Under the pieces are notes generated by a model. That model saw nothing but the letters and a program-made list of their open reading frames with translations. It made no database searches and was not told the origin of the DNA. From positions 1 through 64,000 of the forward strand of contig JBAYMS010000004.1 of assembly GCA_041663425.1 (NCBI GenBank): a stretch of DNA of 64,000 nt, in the 5' to 3' direction. Shown piece by piece: positions 9,971 to 18,466 of the stretch (positions are counted from its first letter, which is position 1; each line of letters starts with the position of its first letter). The position numbers were made by a program, and so were the translations under genes. This DNA is from FEN-1322 sp041663425 (lineage in GTDB: Bacteria; Omnitrophota; Gorgyraeia; 2-01-FULL-45-10).

Positions 9971-11997
9971 TGGCCAAAAACCTGGTAATAGTAGAGTCTC
10001 CCGCTAAAGCGAAGACGATAAATAAATTTCTCGGATCAAGCTACAAAGTTGTCGCCAGTATGGGGCATATTATAGACCTGCCCAAATCGAAGCTCGGGGT
10101 AGACGTTGAGAATGACTTTGCGCCTAAGTACATAGTTATGACGGACAGGAAAAAAAATATGGCTGCGCTAAAAAAAGACGCCAAGTCCAAAACTACCATC
10201 TATCTCGCAGCCGACCCTGATCGTGAAGGCGAAGCTATAAGCTGGCATCTGAAGAATGTGCTGGGCAGCGAAGATAAGAAATGTTACAGGGTCGAGTTCG
10301 ACGAAATAACCAAAGATGCCGTATTGAATGCGTTTAAGCACCCCCGCGATATAAACATGAACCTCGTTAATGCCCAGCAGGCAAGGCGGATACTCGACAG
10401 GCTTGTCGGATATTCCATAAGCCCTATCCTTTGGAAAAAGGTAGCTAGGGGGCTTTCGGCCGGCCGCGTCCAATCTGTTGCGCTTCGCCTGATAGTTGAG
10501 CGTGAAAGCGAGATAAAGAAATTTAACCCTCAGGAATATTGGAGTCTCGAGGCTGAGCTTAAGCGTAAAGCGGATCAGCCGAAGGATAAATTTATCGCCA
10601 AGCTTTATAAATATAAAGGCGTGGATGCAGATATAAAACACAAGCAGGATGCCGACAAAGCTCTGGAGCAGCTTAAGAAGGAGACTTTTATAGTCAGCGA
10701 TCTGCGGGAGACCAAGAAAAAAAGAAATCCATATCCGCCGTTTACCACATCAAAGCTTCAGCAGGAGTCGTTTAATAAACTGAAATTCTCGGGTGCGAGA
10801 ACGATGCATATCGCCCAGACTTTATATGAAGGCGTCGAAATAGGGGACGAAGGGTCTGTCGGTCTTATAACTTACATGAGAACCGATTCAGTGAAAATTT
10901 CCAAAGATGCTCAGGCGGCGGCTAAAGAGTATGTCGTGAATACTTACGGTAACAAATATTATCCGGAGACGCCGAATGCTTATAAATCTAGAAAATCGGC
11001 TCAGGAAGCGCACGAAGCCATAAGGCCGACACTTCCTTTGAGGAGTCCTGAATCTGTAAGAGATACGCTTACGCACGATCAGTTTAAACTTTATCAGCTC
11101 GTATGGAACAGGTTTATCGCCAGCCAGATGACACCGGCTGTCTTTTCGCAGGTCACTGTTGATATTAACGCCGGCGATTATCTTTTTAAGGCCAGCGATA
11201 CAAAGGTGGTGTTTGACGGCTATACGGCTGTTTATGAGGTAGAGAAAGAGAAAGAGGATGATGAGGACGAAAAGACCAAACTGCCGGAGCTTTCCGTCGG
11301 GCTGCCGCTCGATCTTCTGAACCTCATTCCCGATCAGCACTTTACTAAACCGCCGCCGAGATATTCAGATGCGAGCCTTGTAAAGATACTTGAAGAGCTC
11401 GGCATCGGCAGGCCGTCGACATATGCGCCTATTATACAGACCATTACGGCGAGGGATTATGTCAGGCGTGAGTCCGGGTATTTCCATCCGACTGAACTGG
11501 GCACAATAGTGGTTGAGCTCTTAATGAAGCATTTCACCAAGATCCTTGATGTTGAATTTACAGCTAGAATGGAAAATGAACTCGATGGCATAGAAGAGGG
11601 CGAAGCGGACTGGGTTACGGTTCTCAAAGCATTCTATTCGCCGTTCATACATTCTGTCGAGGCGGCAAAGCTTGAGATGAAGGATGTTAAAAAAGAAATA
11701 GGCGCAACGGACCAGATATGCGAGCTTTGCGGAAAGCCTATGGTTATAAAGTGGGGCAGGCGCGGGAAGTTTTTGAGTTGTTCCGACTATCCGACCTGCA
11801 AGAACGCAAAATCGATATCTTCAGGCGTAAAATGTCCTAATGGCTGCGGCGGAGAGCTGGTCCAGAGACGTTCTTTCCGCGGCACCTTTTACGGCTGTAC
11901 GAAATACCCCGCATGCACATTTACTTCCAAAAAACTTCCGGGGACTGAAGACAAAGAAGCCGATGATGCCAAGAAGGATGGGGAATCAGCCGCTTGA
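9970..11997 (+). CDS. topA: DNA topoisomerase I
   Basis: Type IA topoisomerase that relaxes negative supercoils. The 675-aa protein has the TOPRIM domain (VESPAKAKTINKFLG near the start, DPDREGEAISWH) and the active-site tyrosine in GLITYMRTDS (Y302). Family signatures SAGRVQSVALRL and GIGRPSTYAPI follow. The C-terminus carries two zinc-ribbon repeats: one with CELCG and CSDYPTC, and one with CPNGCGG and CTKYPAC. It ends with an acidic/lysine tail. Its stop overlaps the start of xerC, giving the common dprA-topA-xerC arrangement. Confidence 0.97.
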   Translation: MAKNLVIVESPAKAKTINKFLGSSYKVVASMGHIIDLPKSKLGVDVENDFAPKYIVMTDRKKNMAALKKDAKSKTTIYLAADPDREGEAISWHLKNVLGSEDKKCYRVEFDEITKDAVLNAFKHPRDINMNLVNAQQARRILDRLVGYSISPILWKKVARGLSAGRVQSVALRLIVERESEIKKFNPQEYWSLEAELKRKADQPKDKFIAKLYKYKGVDADIKHKQDADKALEQLKKETFIVSDLRETKKKRNPYPPFTTSKLQQESFNKLKFSGARTMHIAQTLYEGVEIGDEGSVGLITYMRTDSVKISKDAQAAAKEYVVNTYGNKYYPETPNAYKSRKSAQEAHEAIRPTLPLRSPESVRDTLTHDQFKLYQLVWNRFIASQMTPAVFSQVTVDINAGDYLFKASDTKVVFDGYTAVYEVEKEKEDDEDEKTKLPELSVGLPLDLLNLIPDQHFTKPPPRYSDASLVKILEELGIGRPSTYAPIIQTITARDYVRRESGYFHPTELGTIVVELLMKHFTKILDVEFTARMENELDGIEEGEADWVTVLKAFYSPFIHSVEAAKLEMKDVKKEIGATDQICELCGKPMVIKWGRRGKFLSCSDYPTCKNAKSISSGVKCPNGCGGELVQRRSFRGTFYGCTKYPACTFTSKKLPGTEDKEADDAKKDGESAA

Positions 11998-12875
11998 TGC
12001 AGAGGTTTGTAGAAAAATTTATAAATTACCTTAAGGTTGAAAAGAATTCTTCGGCGCATACAATAACAAATTATTCTGTGGACCTCAAAGCGTTTGAAGA
12101 ATTTTTAGGCGACAAGGACGTTTCCGCCATAGACCACCTGCTGCTCAGAAAGTTTCTTGCCGATATGCGCGCGAAGGACTATTCGAAAAGGACCGTTGCG
12201 CGCAAACTTGCAAGCTTGCGGAGTTTCTTTAAGTTTATGTATCGCGAAGGGCACATAAAGACCAACCCTATTTCCGCGATATCTACGCCCAAGCTTGATC
12301 ATAAATTGCCGGTTGTCCTGGACGAAGGGCAGATAGCAAAGCTGCTCCAGTGCCCTCCCGAGGATGATGTATTCGGGCTAAGGGACAGGGCTATGCTTGA
12401 GACGATCTACTCCGCCGGGATCCGCGTAAGCGAGCTGGTGGGCTTGAATATCAGCAACGTTGACCTGATCGGTGAGGTCATTAAGGTATTCGGTAAAGGT
12501 TCTAAGGAGCGGATGGTGCCGATAGGCCGTCCGGCAGCTACAGCGCTTCGGAGATATCTCGATAGGCGCGATGAGCTGGGTGTTAAGGATAAAGACAAGA
12601 ATGCGGTGTTCCTTGGTAAAAATGGGACGCGTTTGTGGGACAGAAGTGTCCGCCGCATACTTGATAAGCATATAAAGTCATGCGCCGTTGTGGAGCATAT
12701 TTCGCCGCATAGCCTGAGGCATTCGTTTGCGACACACATGCTTGATCATGGGGCGGATCTGCGCAGCGTCCAGGAACTTCTGGGCCATGCGAATCTGTCG
12801 ACAACGCAGATATACACGCATGTGACGATGGATCGCCTGAAAGCGGTGTATGACAAAGCGCATCCACGGGCATAA
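11997..12875 (+). CDS. xerC: Tyrosine recombinase XerC/XerD type
   Basis: Site-specific recombinase that resolves chromosome dimers at dif. The 292-aa protein has an N-terminal SAM-like core-binding domain (about 1-85) and the catalytic domain with R in SAGIRVSELVGL, K in GKGSKERMVPIG, H-x-x-R in HSLRHSFATHML, and H and Y in LGHANLSTTQIYTHV. I start at the ATG at 11997, which overlaps the topA stop; a TTG three bases earlier is the alternative. Position after topA favours the housekeeping XerC role over a phage integrase, though sequence alone does not separate XerC from XerD. Confidence 0.93.
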   Translation: MQRFVEKFINYLKVEKNSSAHTITNYSVDLKAFEEFLGDKDVSAIDHLLLRKFLADMRAKDYSKRTVARKLASLRSFFKFMYREGHIKTNPISAISTPKLDHKLPVVLDEGQIAKLLQCPPEDDVFGLRDRAMLETIYSAGIRVSELVGLNISNVDLIGEVIKVFGKGSKERMVPIGRPAATALRRYLDRRDELGVKDKDKNAVFLGKNGTRLWDRSVRRILDKHIKSCAVVEHISPHSLRHSFATHMLDHGADLRSVQELLGHANLSTTQIYTHVTMDRLKAVYDKAHPRA

Positions 12876-12891
12876 AGTTTTTGACACGGTA

Positions 12892-13025
12892 GAATGTGCT
12901 GTGTCAAAGTGGTTCGCTTCGGACGCGTAATTTTCAACCATGTGAAAATTACGCTCGGGAAAAATTGCTCGGACGCTGCCTCGCAATTTTTACGCCGAAG
13001 CTCACCACTTCGCCACATCACATTC
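12892..13025. repeat. Structured palindromic element A (31-bp arms, two inner hairpins)
   Basis: Left arm 12892-12922 and right arm 12995-13025 are inverted repeats matching at 26 of 31 positions by eye. They enclose two further hairpins: GCGTAATTTTCA (12925-12936) pairs perfectly with 12943-12954 around the loop ACCATG, and AAAAATTGC (12960-12968) pairs with 12983-12991. The whole can fold into a three-way junction. Its core (12922-12996) is about 80% identical to the inverted core at 14117-14190, and most differences in the stems are matched on the opposite strand. It fills most of the xerC-to-13158 gap. No transposase is present nearby. Confidence 0.8.
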
Positions 13026-13103
13026 ATGGTGAGCGAAAAGGTTTACTGGAATTACGGTTGCCCTGGGACACGTTCAATATCAAAACCGGGGATAGCTTGA
13101 AGG

Positions 13104-13133
13104 TTGCAGATTGTACCAGGTACAATATATAGT
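13104..13133 (+). promoter_or_regulatory. Putative promoter of the 13158 gene
   Basis: A -35-like TTGCAG (13104-13109) and a -10-like TATAGT (13128-13133) are 18 bases apart, upstream of the gene at 13158. The predicted start of transcription (about 13140) would leave an untranslated leader of about 18 bases. The spacer is almost entirely a perfect 17-bp palindrome, listed separately. Confidence 0.5.
13110..13126. promoter_or_regulatory. Operator-like 17-bp palindrome in the promoter spacer
   Basis: ATTGTACC (13110-13117), one central base, and GGTACAAT (13119-13126) form a perfect inverted repeat lying between the putative -35 and -10 hexamers. This geometry is typical of operators bound by dimeric regulators. 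No regulator gene is adjacent, so the binding protein is unknown. Confidence 0.5.
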
Positions 13134-13140
13134 CTTAGAT

Positions 13141-13157
13141 AATATAAGGTTTATATT
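13141..13157 (+). other. Hairpin spanning the ribosome binding site of the 13158 gene
   Basis: AATATAA (13141-13147) and TTATATT (13151-13157) are perfect inverted repeats around GGT and end at the base before the ATG. The Shine-Dalgarno-like AAGG lies at the loop. If transcription starts near 13140, this hairpin is practically the whole 5' leader. The stem is A/T only and therefore weak. Confidence 0.45.
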
Positions 13158-13976
13158 ATGAATAATAAGAAACCATTTGCTAACTGGGTCGTGGATGAAT
13201 GGGACGCCTTTATCGAAGTATGGCGGAATAGACGTATGCTAGCAATTATTGTATTAGTAATAATTGTAGGGATAGTGGCATACTGGATTATAGATAAGGG
13301 GGCTATGGTTAGGATAATTAGTGATCTTAAAGCGCAGGTTGCTAAGATTCAGACAGAAAATAAAGAGCTTGCCGTAGAGAAGAATTTGCTTCGCATTGAA
13401 AATACTAGCTTAAAAGAAACTGTTGCACCCCTTCTTAAGCAAGCCGCCAAGGAATTTCCAGGAGAAGAAATTAATGAGTCGTTAAAAAAAATAGTTACTA
13501 GACTGAACGCAGTCGCACCGCTTAGTCAACCAATACGAGTGGCTACCGCAGCCATTGAAGTACGGATCAAGTCCGAAGAGAGTTTAAATAGTCATTTTAT
13601 GGATCGGGGTGCTTATATTGCATTTGCTAAAGAAGGATCTGGTTTTGCTTTTGGAACACAAAAGGAAATATTCGTGATTATGAAATCTTTAGATTGTTTT
13701 GCTAATCAATTGGGAGAAGGGGAGGTTGCATATAAAGCACTCTGTAATATGGATGTTGGTAAGGGCATTACTGAAAAGCCCATCTCCCATCTTAATGACG
13801 CTAATTATATTGAAGTAGGATTTTCGCCGATGTTAAAAAAAAGTGATGTAGATGTAACGGGAGGGTCTATTGTTTGTACATTTAATAGTCTGGTTCGTGC
13901 AGAATTAAATATTCCTCCACAGAAAATGTCTAATGGTGTAATTGTAATTCGCGATGCTAAAATATCTTTAAAGTAG
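13158..13976 (+). CDS. Membrane-anchored coiled-coil protein of unknown function (accessory)
   Basis: I do not recognise this 272-aa protein. It has a short cytoplasmic N-terminus with two tryptophans, one membrane segment (about residues 28-46, AIIVLVIIVGIVAYWII), then a predicted coiled coil (about 52-95, IISDLKAQVAKIQTENKEL and following) and a C-terminal soluble domain of about 150 residues with no motif I can name. The DNA is AT-richer than its neighbours (two 60-base lines counted by hand gave 25 and 20 G+C, against 29 in a waaA line), and it lies between two inverted structured repeat elements. It has its own putative promoter. All of this suggests an accessory or acquired gene interrupting a housekeeping stretch. 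Confidence 0.8.
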   Translation: MNNKKPFANWVVDEWDAFIEVWRNRRMLAIIVLVIIVGIVAYWIIDKGAMVRIISDLKAQVAKIQTENKELAVEKNLLRIENTSLKETVAPLLKQAAKEFPGEEINESLKKIVTRLNAVAPLSQPIRVATAAIEVRIKSEESLNSHFMDRGAYIAFAKEGSGFAFGTQKEIFVIMKSLDCFANQLGEGEVAYKALCNMDVGKGITEKPISHLNDANYIEVGFSPMLKKSDVDVTGGSIVCTFNSLVRAELNIPPQKMSNGVIVIRDAKISLK

Positions 13977-14086
13977 TTGTTGGAAATTTAGCTCTGGAAT
14001 TAGTGCATAGTTGAATGCTCGAGAGGGCTGTGTTTACGCGACGATGTGCGCCAGATTGAGCGAGGAAATTTTTCGACTCTGTAGTA

Positions 14087-14221
14087 GAAATTCCCGCAGG
14101 GATTTGTGACGAGCGGGGCGTTAAAATTTCGAGGCAGCGTACGAGAAATTTTACAGAGCAAATTTTTTACATGGCTGAAAAATTTGCGTCCCCGCGAGGC
14201 ACAATCCCGGAAGGGAATTCC
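14087..14221. repeat. Structured palindromic element B (inverted copy of element A)
   Basis: The core (14117-14190), read on the - strand, aligns with the element A core with about 80% identity by eye, including the loop sequences GCCATG and ACGCTGCCTCG. The two inner hairpins are kept: TAAAATTTC with GAAATTTTA and GCAAATTTTT with AAAAATTTGC. The outer stem GCGGGG/CCCCGC and longer imperfect arms (about 14087-14110 with 14196-14221) are also kept. Elements A and B therefore bracket the 13158 gene as inverted repeats. The element occupies most of the 271-base gap before waaA; in the rest of that gap (13977-14086) I see nothing else. Confidence 0.78.
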
Positions 14222-14247
14222 TCGAGGGATGAAAATTTAGGAGTGAG

Positions 14248-15516
14248 ATGCTTTACGACATAGGATTTTTCATATTTTCACTGTTCTACTTGCCGACTTT
14301 GATATTCAAGGGCAAGCTGCATGGTGACTTTGGCGAAAGGTTCGGCTTTTACGGCAGGGAGAAGCGCGCGGCGCTTGCGCAGGCCAAGGGCGCGATATGG
14401 ATACAGGCGGTGAGTGTCGGAGAAGTTGCGCTCTGCAGGAGCCTTGTTCCGATGATGCGCGAAAAGTTTCCGCAGCATCCGATAGTCTTTTCGACGATAA
14501 CAAAGACAGGTAATGAGCTTGCCAGGAAATTGTTTTCCAAAGATGCGGTGATCATATATTTCCCGCTCGACTTTTCGTTCGTTGTTAAAAAAGTGATCCG
14601 CATGATAAAACCGAAGATGTATGTTATGGTAGAGACGGAGATATGGCCCAACTTTCTTAAGACGATAGAACGCAATACGATCCCTGCCATTCTTATAAAC
14701 GGAAGGATCTCGGATAAGTCCTTCGGGAAATATGAGATGGCGAGGCCGTTCCTTCAGAAGATAATAAAGAATATGAACTCTCTGTGCATGCAGTCGAAGA
14801 CCGATGCGGACAGGATAATAAAGATGGGCGCTGCCGCTGAAAAAGTAAAAGTCACCGGCAACATGAAGTTCGACGTTCCGGCCAAGCCCATCCAGTCCTC
14901 AGGCGATGAGCTCAAGAAACAGCTTGGGCTCGAGGAGGGCGATGAGCTTCTTGTGGCGGGATCGACGCATCCGGGCGAGGAAGAGGCGGTTATTGATGCG
15001 TATCAGGATATTGTTAAAAAGATCCCCGGCCTTAAACTTCTGATAGCTCCGCGCCACATCGATCGCGCGGATGAGGTTGCGGAAGTCGCCAGGGGCTGCG
15101 GATTTAATCCTGTTAAATTGTCTGTCCTGCAGTCGGATGCCTCTAATTCCCAGATTTTCATATTGGATACAATAGGCCGCCTGAACGATTTCTATTCGAT
15201 CGCATCGGCCGTATTTGTTGGCGGCAGCCTTATACCGCACGGCGGACAGAACCCGATAGAGCCCGCTATTTATGGTAAGCCCGTGATATTCGGGCCGTAT
15301 ATGTTCAATTTTAAAGGTATCGCCGAAGCGTTTCTCAGCAAAGATGCGGCAATACGGGTTGATGCTGCAGGTGACCTGACTGCCGTCCTTTATAATATGC
15401 TGGCGAATAAAAATAGACAGGCGGAGGTCGGCTTGCGCGCCAAAGAGGTTATTGCCGCAAATAGGGGTGCCACAGAAAACGTATTGAATGAAATGGGCAG
15501 GTTCCTGAATGCGTAA
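14248..15516 (+). CDS. waaA: 3-deoxy-D-manno-octulosonic acid (Kdo) transferase
   Basis: This GT30 glycosyltransferase adds Kdo to lipid A precursors at the inner membrane. The 422-aa protein starts with a hydrophobic anchor (about residues 4-20), followed by the catalytic-glutamate region GERFGFYG (E30), then ETEIWPNF, NGRISDKSFGKY and, in the C-terminal Rossmann domain, AGSTHPGEE, APRHIDRADEV, GGSLIPHGGQNPIEPA and FGPYMFNF. An AGGAG ribosome binding site (14240-14244) precedes the ATG. It is the first gene of a long LPS operon that runs to 25507. The matching Kdo biosynthesis genes are at 29368-32432. Confidence 0.96.
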   Translation: MLYDIGFFIFSLFYLPTLIFKGKLHGDFGERFGFYGREKRAALAQAKGAIWIQAVSVGEVALCRSLVPMMREKFPQHPIVFSTITKTGNELARKLFSKDAVIIYFPLDFSFVVKKVIRMIKPKMYVMVETEIWPNFLKTIERNTIPAILINGRISDKSFGKYEMARPFLQKIIKNMNSLCMQSKTDADRIIKMGAAAEKVKVTGNMKFDVPAKPIQSSGDELKKQLGLEEGDELLVAGSTHPGEEEAVIDAYQDIVKKIPGLKLLIAPRHIDRADEVAEVARGCGFNPVKLSVLQSDASNSQIFILDTIGRLNDFYSIASAVFVGGSLIPHGGQNPIEPAIYGKPVIFGPYMFNFKGIAEAFLSKDAAIRVDAAGDLTAVLYNMLANKNRQAEVGLRAKEVIAANRGATENVLNEMGRFLNA

Positions 15517-16546
15517 TTTTATTTATTCGCTCATGACCGATAAACGCAAAGGCGCGTTTTATTCTATTTTGAAATTTATACTTTATGCCGTTTCTCTCGC
15601 TTATGGAGCGGCTATCCTGGTCAGGCGGCTTTTTTATACTGTCGGGATATTTAAGTCCGAAAAGGTCCCTCTGAAAATTATATCAGTAGGAAATCTCACC
15701 CTGGGGGGTACGGGGAAGACGCCTTTCGTCATATGGCTTGTCGATATGCTGGATGAAGAGTTTGATAAAAAGGCGAGCGTTCTTATCCGCGGTTATGGCT
15801 GGGACGAGCAGACGATGCTTAAACGAAAACTTCCTGACACACCTATCATGGTCGGCGAGGATAGGGCAAGGTCAGCTCACAAAGCGATAAAATTATATGG
15901 AAGCGACACAGCGGTGCTGGACGACGGTTTTCAGCACTGGGAGCTATCGCGCAATATCGATATAGTGCTGATAGATTCCCGCAACCCTTTTGGTAATGGA
16001 TTTCTGTTTCCGCGCGGCGTTCTTAGGGAGACCAAGGAGGCGCTCAAGCGGGCATCGGTTGTTGTGTTTACGAAGACGGATAAAAAAAATGCAGAACTTG
16101 ACAATGTAAAGAGAGAGATTAAAAATATAAACGATAATATTGTATTCCTGGAAGCGGTCCACAGGCCTTTTTATGTAAATGACCTAAAAGGCCGTAAAGA
16201 CCGCCCTCTGGAATTTTTGAAAGGGAAAAGGGTCGTCCTTCTTTCGAGCATAGGAGATCCGGGTTATTTTGCCGATACGGTCCGCTCTCTGGGGGCGGAT
16301 ATAGCAGAGCATATAATATTTGCAGATCATCATAATTACAAAGAGTCGGACGCGGAACTCATAGTGAAGCGCTGCAATGAGCGGAAGTTTGATTTTATTT
16401 TAACTACGGAAAAGGATGAAGTTAAATTGCGCAGGATGTCGCTGTCGTTTGCGGGTTATCCCGTAATGACGCTTGCTATAAAGATGGACATTCTTTCAGG
16501 GAAGGAGCTTTTAGTTGATAGATTACGCAGCTTATATACTCGTTAA
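15509..16546 (+). CDS. lpxK: Tetraacyldisaccharide 4'-kinase
   Basis: It phosphorylates the 4' position of the lipid A disaccharide using ATP, just before Kdo addition. The 345-aa protein has an N-terminal membrane-associated helix (about 25-45), then the P-loop SVGNLTLGGTGKTP (GGTGKT at 66-71), RGYGWD, VGEDRARSA and LDDGFQHWELSRNIDIVLID, all family signatures. It overlaps waaA by 8 bases and the next gene by 32 bases, which supports a tightly packed lipid A operon. Confidence 0.95.
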   Translation: MRNFIYSLMTDKRKGAFYSILKFILYAVSLAYGAAILVRRLFYTVGIFKSEKVPLKIISVGNLTLGGTGKTPFVIWLVDMLDEEFDKKASVLIRGYGWDEQTMLKRKLPDTPIMVGEDRARSAHKAIKLYGSDTAVLDDGFQHWELSRNIDIVLIDSRNPFGNGFLFPRGVLRETKEALKRASVVVFTKTDKKNAELDNVKREIKNINDNIVFLEAVHRPFYVNDLKGRKDRPLEFLKGKRVVLLSSIGDPGYFADTVRSLGADIAEHIIFADHHNYKESDAELIVKRCNERKFDFILTTEKDEVKLRRMSLSFAGYPVMTLAIKMDILSGKELLVDRLRSLYTR

Positions 16547-18461
16547 GGCGCTGAATAAAATATTCAGCATTGTGCCTATAAGCGTATCTTTGTGGCTGGG
16601 CAGGCGCATAGGCGACTTTGCTTTTTTTGTCAATAAAAAGCGGAGGCTCGTGGCGTATGCCAATCTGAAATCCGCGTTCGCATCTGAAAAGACACCTGCG
16701 GAATTACGGCAGATCACCAAGAGAATTTACCGGAATATGGTCCAGACTTTTGTCGAGCTGCTCAACCTGACAAAGATAAACCGGAAGTATGTAGATAAAT
16801 ACGTCGAAGTCGTGAATATGGAACGCATACGGAATGCCGCGAAATCCGGCAGGGGGACGGTGCTTCTGACTGCCCATTTCGGCGACTGGGAACTGTCGAG
16901 CCTGGTGAGTTCAGTGGAAGGGTTTCCGATACTGGTCCTTGCCAGGGAGCAGAAGATGAAGCGGCTGAATGAGCTGCTGAACCAGCTTCGTGAATCCAAC
17001 GGCTGCAAAGTTATCAGGAAAGGGATGGACGTCCGGAATATACTTAAGGCGCTGCGCGGTAAAAATATTGTAGGCGTGCTGTCGGATCAGGATGCTGGTA
17101 AAAAAGGCATGTTCGTTGATTTTTTCGGCAGGCCGACATCCTGTCATTCCGGACCTTTCGAAATAGCAAAACATACAGATTCGCTGATATTGCCTAATTT
17201 TATAGTCCGCACAGGCGGGCCATATCATAAGCTTTATCTTGAAGAATATATTGATTTCCGTAATACGAATAGTCCCGATGATATAAAAGAGAACCTGCAG
17301 AAGTTTGCGAAGCTTCTCGAAAGCTATGTCCGGAAGTATCCCGATCAGTGGCTATGGCTTCACAAGAGATGGAAATCTACTCCTGTCAGGACGACGCTCG
17401 TCCTGAATGACGGAAAGGCCGGTCATCTGAACCAGTCTCTGGCTGTCGCAAAAGAGCTTCGCAGGGCGCGCATGACGCAGGGCTTTAAAGCGGAAGATAC
17501 AAATATAGTAGTAGTTGATGTAAAGTATAAGAGCAAATTTTCCAGGGCGATACTTACGGCCGCCTCGCTTTTTGCAGGCTGGCGCTGTCACGGCCGGATG
17601 GGTATTATGAAATTCTGTCTCGAAGAAAACACGTATGAAACTTTAATGAAGACGTATTCGGAGTTCGTAATATCGTGCGGATCCGCAACTACGCCTGTAA
17701 ATATTTTCATGTCAAAAGAGAACAACGCGAAAAATATAACTATAATGACGCCTATGCTTGCGCCATTTACCATGCGTAAATTTAAACTTGCTATAATTCC
17801 GCGCCATGATCATCCCGCCCGGACAAAGAATGTGGTCGTGACCGAGATCGCCCCTAACCTGGTGGATGCGGACAGGATGAAACGTGATGCAGCCAGTCTT
17901 AAAGAACAGATAGGCGGCGGCGTCGGAGATTCTGTAGCGTTATTTATCGGCGGTGACAATCCGGAATTCTCGATGGCCAGAGATATTGTCAATTCAGCCA
18001 TAGAGGGGGTAACAGAATTTTGTGATCGCTCCGGAGCGTCTATTTTTGCAACGACATCAAGAAGGACATCGCCTGAGATCGAAGGTATTCTGAAGAACAG
18101 GCTGCAGAATTATCCGAAATGTAAGTTCCTCGTGATAGCTAACGAAAAGAACTTTGATTTTACGGTAAGCGGTATGCTTGCGTCATGTAAGGTTGCAGTG
18201 GTCTCGGAGGAATCGATATCTATGGTCTCGGAGGCCATCTCTGCAGGCAGGAAAGTTATTGTATTCCGCCTGTCGAAAAAGAATGACGCTGTGACTAAAC
18301 ATGAACGTGCGCTTAAGACGCTTGCCGATCAGGGGTATATTGCTATTGTTGAAGCGTCAGGGCTGGTCGCAGCGCTTGAGAAAGCCTGGAATGATAAAAC
18401 GGCCGTAAAGCCGCCTGAAGATATGGACCGTATCTTCGAGGCGCTTAAAAGGTTGATTTAA
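16515..18461 (+). CDS. Fusion: LpxL-type lipid A acyltransferase + ELM1-like domain
   Basis: Residues 1 to about 290 form an LpxL/HtrB-type acyltransferase with the active-site HFGDWE (H121 to E126), SDQDAGKKGMFVDFFG and the terminal YPDQWLWLHKRWK. From about residue 291 the frame continues into a second, roughly 355-aa domain of the mitochondrial fission ELM1-like family (DUF1022), with LNDGKAGHLNQS, IPRHDHPA, GGDNPEF, TTSRRTSPEIE and VSEESISMVSEAISAG. ELM1-like proteins have a GT-B-like fold and are often found in LPS loci. The start is TTG with a perfectly placed AAGGAG (16502-16507), inside lpxK. What the second domain transfers is unknown. Confidence 0.85.
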   Translation: MIDYAAYILVKALNKIFSIVPISVSLWLGRRIGDFAFFVNKKRRLVAYANLKSAFASEKTPAELRQITKRIYRNMVQTFVELLNLTKINRKYVDKYVEVVNMERIRNAAKSGRGTVLLTAHFGDWELSSLVSSVEGFPILVLAREQKMKRLNELLNQLRESNGCKVIRKGMDVRNILKALRGKNIVGVLSDQDAGKKGMFVDFFGRPTSCHSGPFEIAKHTDSLILPNFIVRTGGPYHKLYLEEYIDFRNTNSPDDIKENLQKFAKLLESYVRKYPDQWLWLHKRWKSTPVRTTLVLNDGKAGHLNQSLAVAKELRRARMTQGFKAEDTNIVVVDVKYKSKFSRAILTAASLFAGWRCHGRMGIMKFCLEENTYETLMKTYSEFVISCGSATTPVNIFMSKENNAKNITIMTPMLAPFTMRKFKLAIIPRHDHPARTKNVVVTEIAPNLVDADRMKRDAASLKEQIGGGVGDSVALFIGGDNPEFSMARDIVNSAIEGVTEFCDRSGASIFATTSRRTSPEIEGILKNRLQNYPKCKFLVIANEKNFDFTVSGMLASCKVAVVSEESISMVSEAISAGRKVIVFRLSKKNDAVTKHERALKTLADQGYIAIVEASGLVAALEKAWNDKTAVKPPEDMDRIFEALKRLI

Positions 18462-18466
18462 ACTAA

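Noticed and set aside
12881..12886. TTGACA behind xerC as a -35 box
   Set aside because: It is part of a small inverted repeat (TTGACAC with GTGTCAA) and has no -10 at 16-18 bases.
12894..13132. Two short + strand open frames (68 and 78 codons) and minus-strand ones between xerC and the 13158 gene
   Set aside because: They lie inside the palindromic element, have no ribosome binding site, and follow its symmetry.
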